Source of the DNA: Kiloniellales bacterium
GTDB taxonomy: Bacteria > Pseudomonadota > Alphaproteobacteria > Kiloniellales > JAKSBE01
Assembly: GCA_030066685.1 (NCBI GenBank)
Contig: JASJBF010000051.1
Coordinates: 62,001 to 126,000, forward strand
Direction of reading: 5' to 3'
DNA: 64,000 nucleotides
Shown: positions 1-10,399 of the stretch, in pieces
How positions within the stretch are numbered: the stretch's first letter is position 1
How the letters are laid out: every line of letters starts with the position of its first letter
Translations under genes and position numbers: made by a program
Notes under the pieces: model-generated
Database searches by the model: none
Told to the model about the DNA's origin: nothing
Seen by the model: the letters and a program-made list of their open reading frames with translations, nothing else

Positions 1-512
1 GCGATGCCGGCTTCGATGCGGTCGCCTGTTCCTTCGCCCTCCTGCATCTCAGCGATCCTGAGGCCGCGGTCGCGGAGGCCCTTCGGGTGCTGCGCCCGGG
101 CGGCCGCTACGCCTTCACGGTCTGGCGCGGCCCTGAGGACGGCTGCGAGTTCTTCGCCCTGACCCGCGGCGCGATCGAGGCGCAGGGCTGCAGCGACGTC
201 GGCCTGCCGTCGGGCCCTCCGGCCGACCGCCTGGCCGATCCGGCGGTGGCATCGGCGATCCTGACCGCGGCCGGCTTCGTCGAGCCGGATTTCCAGGACC
301 TGCCCCTGGTCTGGCGCGACCGCTCGGCACGGGCGGTCCTCGAGGCGGTCTACAAGGGTGGCGTGCGCACGGCGATGGTCCTGCGGGCCCAGACCGCTGA
401 CGCGCGGGCGCGGATCGAGGCAGCGATCCTCGAGGCTGCCGAAAGCCACCGCGAGGGCGACCTGATCGAGCTCGCCATGCCGGCGGTGCTGGCCACCGCG
501 CGCAAGCCTTAG
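1..512 (+). CDS. SAM-dependent methyltransferase, C-terminal part (cut by window edge)
   Basis: The frame is open from base 3 and ends at a TAG at 510-512, so the N-terminal part lies outside the window. The visible protein begins with a segment typical of class I methyltransferases: a hydrophobic strand (FDAVACSFALLHL), then the helix and turn LRVLRPGGRYAFTVW, which matches the post-motif II/III 'LrPGG' signature of the methyltransferase 11/25 families. The SAM-binding GxGxG loop would be upstream. The substrate cannot be told from this part. The final 100 residues show no further domain. The apparent GTG start at 87 is internal to the domain and is not a real start. Confidence 0.75.
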   Translation, partial: DAGFDAVACSFALLHLSDPEAAVAEALRVLRPGGRYAFTVWRGPEDGCEFFALTRGAIEAQGCSDVGLPSGPPADRLADPAVASAILTAAGFVEPDFQDLPLVWRDRSARAVLEAVYKGGVRTAMVLRAQTADARARIEAAILEAAESHREGDLIELAMPAVLATARKP

Positions 513-611
513 TTCGGGGCAGGACCGCGCCCAGGGAAGACTCCGCGGGCGACGGTGTCCTTCAGGGGAGGGCGTCGCAGACCGGAGTCGCGCGCGCGGG
601 AGAGAAGGGCC

Positions 612-1598
612 ATGGCCGCGAGGACAGCTTTCGTCACCGGTGCGACCGGATTCCTGGGGCTGAACCTGGTCGAGCAGCTCTCGGCGGCCGGATGGTCCGT
701 GGTCGCGCTGCACCGGCCGACCTCGGAGCTGGCGCCGCTGCGCGCCTTCGCGGTCGAGACGGTCGAAGGCGACCTGCTCGACCCGGCCGCCCTGACGCGG
801 GCGCTGCCGCAGGGCCTCGATGCGGTCTTTCACGTCGCCGCCGACACCTCGGTCTGGTCGCGCAACGACGCGCGCCAGACCCGGGTCAACGTCGAGGGCA
901 CGCGGAACATGCTGGACGCTGCCCTCGCGGCCAAGGCGCGGCGCTTCATCCACACCTCGACCTGGAACACCTACGGACTGGAGCAGGGCGCGCTCCACGA
1001 GGATCTGCCGCAGCTCGGCGGCGCCTCCTGGATCAACTACAACCGGACCAAGTTTCAGGCCGAGGAGGCGGTGCGCGCCGCCGTGGCGCGCGGCCTGGAC
1101 GCGGTGATCCTCAACCCCTGCCATATCATGGGCCGCTACGACCGGCACAGTTGGGCGCGGATCATCATCGACCTCTGCAACCGCTGGATCCCGGCCGCGC
1201 CGCCCGGGGCCGGCTGCTTCTGCCACGGCGTGGCGGTCGCCCGGGCCCAGATCGCCGCTGCCGAGCGCGGCCGAACCGGCCGGAACTACCTGCTAGGCGG
1301 CGAGCACGCCACGCTGCTCGAGGTCTTCCGGATCATCGGCGAGGTCGCCAGCTGCCGGGTCCCGATCCGCAGCGTTCCCGCCTTCGCCTTCAAGGCGGTC
1401 GCCCGGATCAACGTGGCCCTGGCCGCGGTCCTGGGCTACGAGCCGGAGATCACCCCGGAGGGCGTCGAGATGGTGAGCCTGGACGCCCGGGTGGTCTCGA
1501 CCCGGGCGGAGGAGGAGCTGGGCTACGAGACCGTCCCGCTCCGCACCATGATCGAAGACAGCCACGCCTGGCTGCGGGCGCAGGGGCTGGTGCCCTGA
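612..1598 (+). CDS. NAD-dependent epimerase/dehydratase (extended SDR, dihydroflavonol-reductase-like)
   Basis: A 328-residue extended short-chain dehydrogenase. It has an N-terminal Rossmann motif (VTGATGFLGLNLVEQL, about residues 7-22) and a YxxxK catalytic motif (YNRTK) preceded by the expected Ser/Thr-rich strand (IHTSTWNTYG). Members of this subgroup act on NAD(P)H-linked reduction or epimerisation of sugars, flavonoid-like ketones or hopanoid precursors; the substrate here is unknown. The frame is open further upstream to 555, but ATG 612 follows GGGAGAGAAGGG at good spacing and begins right before the Rossmann fold. It sits 99 bp after the methyltransferase, possibly in one transcript. 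No product-specific neighbour is present. Confidence 0.85.
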   Translation: MAARTAFVTGATGFLGLNLVEQLSAAGWSVVALHRPTSELAPLRAFAVETVEGDLLDPAALTRALPQGLDAVFHVAADTSVWSRNDARQTRVNVEGTRNMLDAALAAKARRFIHTSTWNTYGLEQGALHEDLPQLGGASWINYNRTKFQAEEAVRAAVARGLDAVILNPCHIMGRYDRHSWARIIIDLCNRWIPAAPPGAGCFCHGVAVARAQIAAAERGRTGRNYLLGGEHATLLEVFRIIGEVASCRVPIRSVPAFAFKAVARINVALAAVLGYEPEITPEGVEMVSLDARVVSTRAEEELGYETVPLRTMIEDSHAWLRAQGLVP

Positions 1599-1688
1599 AA
1601 TCCGCGCCGCTGTCGGGGGACGGTTCGGATCACGGCCTGGGGCCCGGGACCCGGATGATGGAATAGGTGTCGCGCTCGCCCGTTTTAG

Positions 1689-1769
1689 GGCCGTGAGCGA
1701 CAGGACGTCTGCCCACGGCCGCCGACGTGTTGTGCTCGCACAGCTACCACCGCTGACACGTCGGCGGCC
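1689..1769. repeat. 14-bp perfect inverted repeat with an overlapping alternative stem
   Basis: In the 253-bp gap between the dehydrogenase and tRNA-Val, GGCCGCCGACGTGT (1717-1730) is answered by ACACGTCGGCGGCC (1756-1769). The 25-nt loop holds a second hairpin, TGTG-CTCG-CACA (1731-1742). A competing stem, GGCCGTG (1689-1695) with CACGGCC (1714-1720), overlaps the first four bases of the long arm, so the two stems exclude each other in part. No T-run follows on either strand, so it is not a classical intrinsic terminator. It could end transcription of the dehydrogenase, or be a structured RNA; I cannot tell which. Confidence 0.5.
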
Positions 1770-1851
1770 CCTTGCAGAGACCTGGCCTGGCTCGGTCGGC
1801 CTCGCCATTTTTGTTTTCAGAGGGTCAGAAATCGTCGCCGATCGGGAAGAA

Positions 1852-1926
1852 TGGTGGGCGCACCTGGGATTGAACCAGGGACCTCCTCGGTGTGAACGAG
1901 GCGCTCTCCCGCTGAGCTATGCGCCC
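1852..1926 (-). tRNA. tRNA-Val (anticodon CAC)
   Basis: Read on the minus strand, the 75-nt sequence folds as a standard tRNA. The acceptor stem GGGCGCA pairs with TGCGCCC, the D arm is GCTC/GAGC, the anticodon stem CCTCG/CGAGG carries the loop TTCACAC, and the T arm CCTGG/CCAGG carries TTCAATC. The loop places CAC at positions 34-36, so it reads GUG (valine). The discriminator A and the CCA end are encoded. A sigma-70-like promoter lies just upstream. Confidence 0.97.
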
Positions 1927-1951
1927 TTGCCGCCGCTCGGATGGACTTCCC

Positions 1952-1980
1952 GATGTAGGCGAGCGCTATGACCCTGTCAA
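1952..1980 (-). promoter_or_regulatory. Sigma-70 promoter for tRNA-Val
   Basis: On the minus strand, TTGACA (1975-1980) is followed after 17 bases by TACATC (1952-1957), ending 25 bases before the tRNA 5' end. The -35 is a perfect consensus and the spacing is ideal. GC-rich bases after the -10 could form a stringent discriminator, as is common at stable-RNA promoters; that last point is inference. Confidence 0.7.
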
Positions 1981-2073
1981 GCAAGGGGCGGTCGCGCGCG
2001 CCGGCTGCGAAAAATGCCGCATAAAGGCAATCTAGTTGGAGACGTGCGGCACAAAGCCTGCTACCTTTTGGCC

Positions 2074-2910
2074 ATGATCCAAACACGGTTGTCCCTGGCG
2101 GGCTTTTCTGCCGGTGTGGTTGCGTTGCTGCTGGCGCCTTATGCCGGGGCGGCGGAACCGAAAGCGGTCGAGCTGGACTATCAGATCTGGACCGGTGGCC
2201 TTCAGGCCATGAGCCTGGAGACCCGGATGCTTCGCGGCCAGGATCGCTACCAGGTCGATATCAAGCTCGAGTCCGCCGGCATGATCGGCCGAATGTTTCC
2301 CTTCAAGCTGAGCGCGCGCAGCCAGGGCAAGACCAAGGCCGGAGGCGGCGAGGGCCTGCGGCCCGATGTCTACGACGTCCGCTCCACATGGCGCGACCAG
2401 GACCGTGTCGTGGCCATCCGCTACGAGGACGGGACCAGGCCCGTGGTCAAGGTCGAGCCGCCCGCCGAAGACGACAACCGCGATCCCGTGCCGCAGGAGC
2501 AGATCGCCGGTACCATCGATCCGATGAGCGCGGTCCTGGTCCTGCTCGAGCAGACCGCGGCCGAGGGCCGCTGCCAGGGCGAGGTCCAGGTCTTCGACGG
2601 CCGCCGCCGCTACGACATGGTGGTTCGCCATGTCGGCCCGGCCGAGGTTGCGGAGTCCAGCTATTCGCCCTACGCCGGCCCGGCGGTCGAGTGCCGTGCC
2701 GGCATGAAGCGGATCAGCGGCTTCTGGAACACCAGGAAGGCCAAGGAGCACAACTACGACGAGCTGCGGATCTTCCTGGCGCCGATCCTCGATAACGTTC
2801 CGCCGCTGCCGGTGCGTTTGGTCGCCAAGAACGACTACTTCTCGATCATCATTCACATGGTCGACGCCAGGCTCAGCGACGGCGTGCAGCCCGCTGGCGT
2901 GGACTTCTGA
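2074..2910 (+). CDS. DUF3108 domain exported protein
   Basis: A 278-residue protein with an N-terminal signal peptide (MIQTRLSLAGFSAGVVALLL, cleavage likely after AGAAE-like residues near 27) and no further membrane segment. The body, with a beta-rich pattern (LDYQIWTGGLQAMSLETRM at the start of the mature part and SARSQGKTKAGG in the middle), fits DUF3108, a family of periplasmic proteins of unknown function that occur as single genes in alphaproteobacteria. ATG 2074 is chosen because it starts the signal peptide; the frame is open to 2014 but upstream codons do not look coding. No role can be given. Confidence 0.8.
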   Translation: MIQTRLSLAGFSAGVVALLLAPYAGAAEPKAVELDYQIWTGGLQAMSLETRMLRGQDRYQVDIKLESAGMIGRMFPFKLSARSQGKTKAGGGEGLRPDVYDVRSTWRDQDRVVAIRYEDGTRPVVKVEPPAEDDNRDPVPQEQIAGTIDPMSAVLVLLEQTAAEGRCQGEVQVFDGRRRYDMVVRHVGPAEVAESSYSPYAGPAVECRAGMKRISGFWNTRKAKEHNYDELRIFLAPILDNVPPLPVRLVAKNDYFSIIIHMVDARLSDGVQPAGVDF

Positions 2911-2944
2911 GGTCCGTCCGGGCTCGGGTCACAGGGCGCTTAAG

Positions 2945-3646
2945 TCACCAGACACTTTCCATCAGTCCGTCGAGCGCGGCGGGCAGGTCGTCGAAGCGGT
3001 CGATCAGGACGTCGGCGCCCAGGGCCTCGGCCGGGACCTTGCGATAGCCGTAGGACACCGCGACCACCGCCATGCCGGCGTTGCGGGCCGCGCCGACGTC
3101 GGCCGGGCTGTCGCCGACCATGACCGTCTCCCGGCGCGGACGGCCCAGGACCTCGGCCAGGCCCAGCAAGGGGTCGGCCGCGGGCTTGGCCGCGGCGTAG
3201 GTGTCGCCGCCGGCGAGGCCGTCGAAAAAGCGGGCGAGGCCCAGGTCGTCCAGGATCTCCCGCGCCGGGGTCTCGGCCTTGTTGGTGCAGACCGCCATGG
3301 ACCAGCCGCCGTCGCGGAGCCGGCTCAGGGTCTCGACCACGCCGGGGTAGGGCCGGGTCTCGCGGGTCAGGCGGGCGCGGTAGTGGGCCCGGAAGCGCCG
3401 GACGATCTCGGCTTCCTCCAGCGCCAGCTGCGCGGCGGCCCGGCCCTCGGCCTCCAGGGCGCGGTGGACCAGGGCCGGGATGCCGTCGCCGATCATCTGC
3501 CGGACCTCCTCGATCTTCAGGGCGGGCAGGGCCAGCTCTTCGAGCAGGCTGTTCAGGGCGCCGGCCATGTCCGGCAGGCTGTGGACCAGGGTGCCGTCCA
3601 GGTCGAAGAGCAGGGCCGATCGGCGCCCGGGTCGCGCTGCGGTCAT
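2945..3646 (-). CDS. gph: Phosphoglycolate phosphatase (HAD superfamily)
   Basis: A 233-residue HAD hydrolase. Motif I is LLFDLDGTLVHS (about residues 10-21; the first Asp is the nucleophile), motif II is the CTNK region, the motif III Lys lies in AAAKPAADPL, and motif IV is MVGDSPADVGAARNAG. The alpha-helical cap between motifs I and II is of the Gph/PGP type. The usual role is dephosphorylation of 2-phosphoglycolate from DNA repair or RubisCO side reactions; close HAD relatives act on other small phosphates, so the substrate is likely but not certain. ATG 3646 is preferred because upstream codons are poor. It is divergent from glmU with a 146-bp shared gap, an arrangement seen in other alphaproteobacteria. 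Confidence 0.88.
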   Translation of the reverse strand: MTAARPGRRSALLFDLDGTLVHSLPDMAGALNSLLEELALPALKIEEVRQMIGDGIPALVHRALEAEGRAAAQLALEEAEIVRRFRAHYRARLTRETRPYPGVVETLSRLRDGGWSMAVCTNKAETPAREILDDLGLARFFDGLAGGDTYAAAKPAADPLLGLAEVLGRPRRETVMVGDSPADVGAARNAGMAVVAVSYGYRKVPAEALGADVLIDRFDDLPAALDGLMESVW

Positions 3647-3792
3647 AAATCCGCCCCAAAGCAATGATGACTTGCGGTCCGCCTGCCCCTTGTGGCAAGT
3701 GCTCGGCAGGCCCGGGTCTTTTGCCAGCGCCGAGTCCCGCTGGCAAGGCGCGGTTCCTCGAACGCCCGCAAGCATCCGCCCGCAACACTCAC

Positions 3793-5172
3793 ATGGCCTC
3801 CCAGAACCTCGTCTGCGTCGTGCTAGCCGCCGGAAAGGGCACCCGGATGAAGTCCCGGCGCCCCAAGGTGCTGCACGAGGTCGCCGGCCGCGCCATGCTG
3901 GGCCACGTCCTGGAAAGCCTCGAGGCCCTGGACCCGGCCCGCATCGTCGTGGTCGTCGGGCCGGACATGCCGGAGACGGCCGCGGCGGCCAGGCCGCACC
4001 CCTGCGTCGTGCAGGGCGAGCAGCTCGGCACCGGGCACGCCGTGCTGACCGCGGCCGAGGCGCTCGCGGACATCGGCGCGGACGGCAACGTCCTGGTGGT
4101 CTTCGGCGACACGCCCCTGATCACGGTCGCGACCCTCAGGCGCCTGGTCGCGGCGCGGGCCGCCCAGCCGGCCCCGGCGCTGGTGGCGCTCGCCTTCCGG
4201 GCCGCCGACCCGGCCCCCTACGGCCGCATGCTGCTGGACGGCTCCGGCCGCCTGACCGGGGTCGTCGAGGCGGTCGACGCCGACGCCGCCCAGCGCCGCA
4301 TCGACCTCTGCAACGCCGGGGTCATGCTGGCCGAGCGCAATTGCCTCTTCGATCTGCTGGCCAAGGTCGGCAAAGACAACGCCAAGGGCGAGTACTACCT
4401 GCCCGACGTCTACCGCCTGGCCTATCAGGCCGGCCTGCACGGCGTCGTGGTCGAGGCGGGCGAGGCCGAGGTCCAGGGCGTCAACACCCAGGCCGAGCTC
4501 GCGGTGGTTGAGGCCGAGATGCAGACCCGCCTGCGCGCCGCCGCCATGGCCGCCGGGGTGACCCTGGTCGATCCGGCCGCGGTCTGGTTCAGCCACGACA
4601 CTGCCCTGGCGCCGGGCGTCCTGGTCGAGCCCAACGTGGTCTTTGGACCCGGCGTCACGGTCGGCGAAGGCGCACGGGTCCGCGCCTTCAGCCACCTGGA
4701 GGGCGCCCGCGTCGCCGCCGGCGCCACGGTCGGGCCCTATGCGCGCCTGCGGGCCGGCACCGAACTGGCCGAAGGGGCAAAGGTCGGCAACTTCGTCGAG
4801 GTCAAGAACGCCCGGCTCGGCGAGGGCGCCAAGGCCAACCACCTGTCCTACCTGGGCGACGCCGAGGTCGGTGCGGGGGCCAACGTCGGCGCCGGCACCA
4901 TCACCTGCAACTACGACGGCTTCGCCAAGTCGCGCACCGAGATCGGCGCCGGCGCCTTCATCGGCTCCAACACGGCGCTGATCGCCCCGGTCACGGTCGG
5001 CGCCGGGGCGATCGTCGGCGCCGGCAGCACGATCACCCGCGACGTGCCGGAGGACGCCCTGGCGGTCGAGCGCAACGAACAGCGGAACCGGCAGGGTCGG
5101 GCCAAGCGCTACCGGGAGCTCAAGCAGAAGACGGGGAAGGCGGCGAGGGCACCTAAGAGCGAGGGCGGCTGA
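3793..5172 (+). CDS. glmU: Bifunctional UDP-N-acetylglucosamine pyrophosphorylase / glucosamine-1-phosphate N-acetyltransferase
   Basis: A 459-residue protein, close to the 456 of E. coli GlmU. The N-terminal uridylyltransferase domain opens with LAAGKGTRMKSRRPKVLHEV, which holds the GxGxRM nucleotide loop and the Lys; GTGHAV and the NVLVVFGDTPLI metal-site strand follow. From about residue 250 the sequence turns into hexapeptide repeats of a left-handed beta helix, with the acetyltransferase signature YDGFAKSRTEIG near residue 375. It makes GlcN-1-P into GlcNAc-1-P and then UDP-GlcNAc in the cytoplasm, for peptidoglycan and LPS. The stop is only 4 bp before glmS, so the two steps are in one operon. 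Confidence 0.97.
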   Translation: MASQNLVCVVLAAGKGTRMKSRRPKVLHEVAGRAMLGHVLESLEALDPARIVVVVGPDMPETAAAARPHPCVVQGEQLGTGHAVLTAAEALADIGADGNVLVVFGDTPLITVATLRRLVAARAAQPAPALVALAFRAADPAPYGRMLLDGSGRLTGVVEAVDADAAQRRIDLCNAGVMLAERNCLFDLLAKVGKDNAKGEYYLPDVYRLAYQAGLHGVVVEAGEAEVQGVNTQAELAVVEAEMQTRLRAAAMAAGVTLVDPAAVWFSHDTALAPGVLVEPNVVFGPGVTVGEGARVRAFSHLEGARVAAGATVGPYARLRAGTELAEGAKVGNFVEVKNARLGEGAKANHLSYLGDAEVGAGANVGAGTITCNYDGFAKSRTEIGAGAFIGSNTALIAPVTVGAGAIVGAGSTITRDVPEDALAVERNEQRNRQGRAKRYRELKQKTGKAARAPKSEGG

Positions 5173-5176
5173 CCTC

Positions 5177-7000
<1,824 letters not shown>

Positions 7001-7042
7001 ATTCCCGCCGTCCCCGTTGTGACTTGGGAGGGATAGCGGCGG

Positions 7043-7483
7043 ATGATCTTCTTCTTTTCGCTCGACTCGGCGTTCAGGAACTTCGGCAATTTCTGGGGAC
7101 GCTCCGGGCGTGCCGAGTTCTGGCTCTGGATGCTCTTCGGTTTCTGCCTGCTCTGGACGATGAGCTTCAGCGTCGCCCTGGTCGAGGGCTTCGGGGCCCT
7201 CGACATGTCGGCGGCGGCTTTCGGGCGCGCCTTCACCGAAAAGACCGGCGGCCTCGAGACGCCCTTAAAGATCTTTCTGCTCGCCTTTTCGGCGGTCACC
7301 TTCCTGCCGTCGCTCGCCCTCTCGGTCCGCCGCCTCCACGACACCGGCCGATCCGGCGCATGGATCCTGATCCAACTGGTGCCGGTCGTCGGAGCCTTCG
7401 TGTTGCTCTACTTCTTCGTTATGCCCGGCGATCCGGAACCCAACCGCTACGGCCCGCCGCCGCCGCCCGGCATCGCGACCTGA
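7043..7483 (+). CDS. DUF805 family inner-membrane protein
   Basis: A 146-residue membrane protein with the DUF805 hallmark near the start: a short aromatic lead (FAFRNFGNF-like), then GRSGRAEFWLWMLFGF opening the first membrane span, later SVRRLHDTGRSGAWILI before the next span, and a Pro-rich cytoplasmic tail. Three or four hydrophobic segments are visible. DUF805 proteins (E. coli YhaH/YhaI) have no settled function. The gene is 42 bp after glmS and may be co-transcribed. Confidence 0.85.
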   Translation: MIFFFSLDSAFRNFGNFWGRSGRAEFWLWMLFGFCLLWTMSFSVALVEGFGALDMSAAAFGRAFTEKTGGLETPLKIFLLAFSAVTFLPSLALSVRRLHDTGRSGAWILIQLVPVVGAFVLLYFFVMPGDPEPNRYGPPPPPGIAT

Positions 7484-7566
7484 GCCGCCGCGCCGGGGCG
7501 GGTTTGGCCCCGCTGGCTTTCCTTGGGGCTTTTGCAAGACCGATATAGCGGGGTGCTGCGCTGCCG

Positions 7567-8718
7567 CTAGCCGTCGGTGGCCGGCCGGGCGCCGGCCTCC
7601 TGCAGCACCGGGTCATGGGCCTGGCTCTCCAGAAAGCGCCGATAGGCTTCGGGATCGCTGCTGCCGCGGCGGTGGAAGAAGATCTGCTGGGCGAGCCGGC
7701 GGGTGACGCCGAGGCGCAGCGCGGCCTCGACCAGGAGGTTCGGCGGCGCCAGGTCCAGGGCGCGCCGTAGCCGGCGTTTGAGCCGGAAGCGGGGCAGTTC
7801 GGCGGCCAGCACGCGGCCGGGCTCGCCACCGCCGTCCAGCAGGTGGTCCGAGACGACCTGCGCCGCGCGCCGGCCGAAGCGGTAGGCGAGCTGGATGCCG
7901 CCGCCGGTCATGGGCGAGGCCAGCCCGGCGGCGTCGCCGACCAGCAGCGCGCCGGGACGCCAGAGGGGTCGGACCGGGCCGCCGGCCGGGATCACCCCGG
8001 CCCGGCGGGCCAGGGGCGTCCGGCCCTCCAGGCCGAAGCGCGGGCCGTGGCGGGCGAGGAAGCCGCCGAGGTCCGGCTTGCGGCCGGCGGTCGCCGCCAG
8101 GCCGACCTGGGTGATGCCGACCCCGGCGACGATCCAGGCGAGATAGCCCGGCGCCAGGCGGCTGTCGAGGAAGCAATGCAGGAACGCCGGGGCGACCGCC
8201 GGCGCCTCGGGGAGCTCGGCCTCGAGACCCGTGAGGAAGTGCCGGTTGCGGCCGAGCCCGAGCGTCTCCGCCACCCGGGAGCGGGCGCCGTCGGCGCCGA
8301 TCAGGAAGCGGGTCTCGATCGGCGGCGCGGCCAGGCGCCAGCCGGCGCCGCAGGGCGCGGCGCCCTCGAAGCGCAGGTCGTAGAAGACCTCGGCCCCGGC
8401 ACGCTGGGCCTCCGCGGCCAGCCAGCGCAGCAGGCCGGGGGTGTCGCTGGCCAGGAAGTAGTAGCCGGGCGCGAAGAGGTCGAGGTGGCGGCCCGAGGGC
8501 GCGTAGAGGCGCACGCCCCGGATCCGGCGGGTCAGGCGCGCCGGGATGTCGACCTCGTCGGCGGCCTCCTTGACCATGATCCCGGTCGTGTGGGGCCGCG
8601 CCCCGGCGTCCGGCTTGGCCTCCAGGACCGCGACCCGGAGGCCGCGCTGGGCGGCGACCCGGGCGCAGACCAGCCCGGCGAAGCCGCCGCCCACGATGGT
8701 CAGGTCGTAGCGCCGCAT
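7567..8718 (-). CDS. FAD-dependent oxidoreductase, geranylgeranyl-reductase-like
   Basis: A 383-residue flavoprotein. The N-terminus YDLTIVGGGFAGLVCARVAA is the Rossmann FAD-binding GxGxxG motif, with the acidic end of strand 2 (VLEAK) at the usual place. FLIGADGARSRVAE is the second FAD motif (GADGxxS), and ALLVGDAAGLASPMTGGGI is the GDAAG motif with the Gly-rich tail typical of the geranylgeranyl reductase/p-hydroxybenzoate hydroxylase-like group. These enzymes reduce isoprenoid double bonds or hydroxylate aromatics. No isoprenoid genes are adjacent, so the substrate is open. It converges with DUF805; a small GGGGC/GCCCC hairpin lies in the gap without a T-run. Confidence 0.8.
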   Translation of the reverse strand: MRRYDLTIVGGGFAGLVCARVAAQRGLRVAVLEAKPDAGARPHTTGIMVKEAADEVDIPARLTRRIRGVRLYAPSGRHLDLFAPGYYFLASDTPGLLRWLAAEAQRAGAEVFYDLRFEGAAPCGAGWRLAAPPIETRFLIGADGARSRVAETLGLGRNRHFLTGLEAELPEAPAVAPAFLHCFLDSRLAPGYLAWIVAGVGITQVGLAATAGRKPDLGGFLARHGPRFGLEGRTPLARRAGVIPAGGPVRPLWRPGALLVGDAAGLASPMTGGGIQLAYRFGRRAAQVVSDHLLDGGGEPGRVLAAELPRFRLKRRLRRALDLAPPNLLVEAALRLGVTRRLAQQIFFHRRGSSDPEAYRRFLESQAHDPVLQEAGARPATDG

Positions 8719-8831
8719 GGTCCCTCTCGCTCCTTGCCCCGGCCTTGCAGACCACAGCCTGCCGACACAAGCGGGCGGGACGGCGGTGAAGGCAGGCCGC
8801 TTTCATGGCGGGATTCGGGCGCCGCGCCGCT

Positions 8832-8866
8832 TTCAAAGTCCCGCGCGGCGGCGGTATACTGCCGCC
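8832..8866 (+). promoter_or_regulatory. Promoter with palindromic operator upstream of gabD
   Basis: TTCAAA (8832-8837), 17 bases, then TATACT (8855-8860) forms a sigma-70-like promoter 42 bases before the gabD ATG at 8909. The -10 is embedded in a 20-bp near-perfect palindrome (8847-8866): GGCGGC, GTATAC in the centre and GCCGCC, with one mismatched pair. A protein bound there would block RNA polymerase. The regulator is not identifiable. Confidence 0.5.
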
Positions 8867-8908
8867 CGAGCCCGACATGCCAATGCGCGACCCCTGGGGA
8901 GGTGGACC

Positions 8909-10399
8909 ATGCCGTCAGAAGCCCATGCCAGAATCGAAAGCGGGGCGCCGGCCCTGACGGACCCGGATCTCTTCCGGGAGCTCTGCTACATCGACGGCCA
9001 GTGGGTCGGCGCCGAGTCCGGCGAGACCCAGGAGGTCAACAACCCGGCCAGCGGCGACGTCATGGGGACGGTGCCCAAGATGGGCGCCGAGGAGACCCGG
9101 CGCGCCATCGAGGCGGCCGAGCGCGCCTGGCCGGCCTGGCGGGCCAAGACCGCCAAGGAGCGCGCCGCGGTGCTGCGCCGCTGGTACGAGCTGATGACGG
9201 AGAACCAGGACGACCTGGCGGTCCTGATGACCATGGAGCAGGGCAAGCCGCTCGCCGAGGCCAAGGGCGAGATCGCCTACGGCGCCAGCTTCATCGAATG
9301 GTTCGCCGAGGAAGGCAAGCGGATCTACGGCGACACCATCCCCCAGCACCAGCCCGACAAGCGCATCGTGGTGATCAAGCAGCCGGTCGGCGTGGTCGCC
9401 ACCATTACGCCGTGGAACTTCCCCAACGCCATGATCACCCGCAAGTGCGGCCCGGCCCTGGCGGCCGGCTGCCCGGTGGTGGTCAAGCCGGCCAGCCAGA
9501 CGCCCTATTCGGCGCTGGCCCTGGCGGAGCTGGCCGAGCGGGCGGGCCTGCCCAAGGGCGTCCTCAACGTCGTCACCGGCTCGGCCTCGGCGATCGGCGA
9601 GGAGATGACCTCGAACCCGATCGTGCGCAAGCTCTCCTTCACCGGCTCCACCGAGATCGGCAAGCTCCTGATGCAGCAGAGCGCGGCCACGGTGAAGAAG
9701 GTCTCGATGGAGCTGGGCGGCAACGCGCCCTTCATCGTCTTCGACGACGCCGACCTGGACGCCGCGGTCGAGGGCGCCATCCTCTGCAAGTTCCGCAACA
9801 CCGGCCAGACCTGCGTCTGCGCCAACCGTATCCTGGTCCAGGAGTCCGTTTACGACGCCTTCGCCGAGAAGCTGGCGGCGGCGGTCGCCAAGCTCAAGGT
9901 CGGCAACGGCCTGGAGGCCGGCATCAGCCAGGGCCCGCTGATCGACCTGGCGGCGCTCGAGAAGGTTGAGGAGCACGTCGCCGATGCCACGGAGAAGGGC
10001 GCCCGGGTGGTCTCGGGCGGACAGCGCCACGCCCTGGGCGGCACCTTCTACGAGCCGACCATCCTGGCCGAGGTTACGACCGAGATGAAGGTCACCAAAG
10101 AGGAGACCTTCGGCCCGGTGGCGCCGCTGTTCCGCTTCAAGACCGAGGAGGAGGCAGTCGCCATGGCCAACGACACCGAGTTCGGCCTGGCCGCCTACTT
10201 CTACGCCCGCGACCTGGGCCGGGTCTGGCGGGTCGGCGAGGCCCTGGAGAGCGGCATCGTCGGCATCAACACCGGCATCATCTCGACCGAGGTCGCGCCC
10301 TTCGGCGGGGTCAAGGAATCCGGCGTCGGCCGCGAGGGCTCCCACTACGGCATGGACGAGTTCCTGGAGGTCAAATACCTCTGCATGGGCGGGGTTTAG
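8909..10399 (+). CDS. gabD: NAD(P)-dependent succinate-semialdehyde dehydrogenase
   Basis: A 496-residue aldehyde dehydrogenase. The catalytic Glu lies in SMELGGNAPFIVF and the catalytic Cys in NTGQTCVCANRI; the neighbouring second Cys is typical of GabD. TPWNFPNAMITRK and SFTGSTEIGKLL are the NAD(P)-site motifs. The N-terminus (FRELCYIDGQWV) and the C-terminus (KESGVGREGSHYGMDEFLEVKYLCMGG) match GabD closely. It oxidises succinate semialdehyde to succinate in GABA or 4-hydroxybutyrate breakdown. The frame is open to 8717, but ATG 8909 has a clear GGGGAGGTGG site ahead. No GABA transaminase is adjacent. Confidence 0.93.
   Translation: MPSEAHARIESGAPALTDPDLFRELCYIDGQWVGAESGETQEVNNPASGDVMGTVPKMGAEETRRAIEAAERAWPAWRAKTAKERAAVLRRWYELMTENQDDLAVLMTMEQGKPLAEAKGEIAYGASFIEWFAEEGKRIYGDTIPQHQPDKRIVVIKQPVGVVATITPWNFPNAMITRKCGPALAAGCPVVVKPASQTPYSALALAELAERAGLPKGVLNVVTGSASAIGEEMTSNPIVRKLSFTGSTEIGKLLMQQSAATVKKVSMELGGNAPFIVFDDADLDAAVEGAILCKFRNTGQTCVCANRILVQESVYDAFAEKLAAAVAKLKVGNGLEAGISQGPLIDLAALEKVEEHVADATEKGARVVSGGQRHALGGTFYEPTILAEVTTEMKVTKEETFGPVAPLFRFKTEEEAVAMANDTEFGLAAYFYARDLGRVWRVGEALESGIVGINTGIISTEVAPFGGVKESGVGREGSHYGMDEFLEVKYLCMGGV

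Noticed and set aside
1770-1851. Terminator for tRNA-Val
   Set aside because: A short T-rich stretch is present past the tRNA (AAAACAAAAATGG), but no stable hairpin precedes it.
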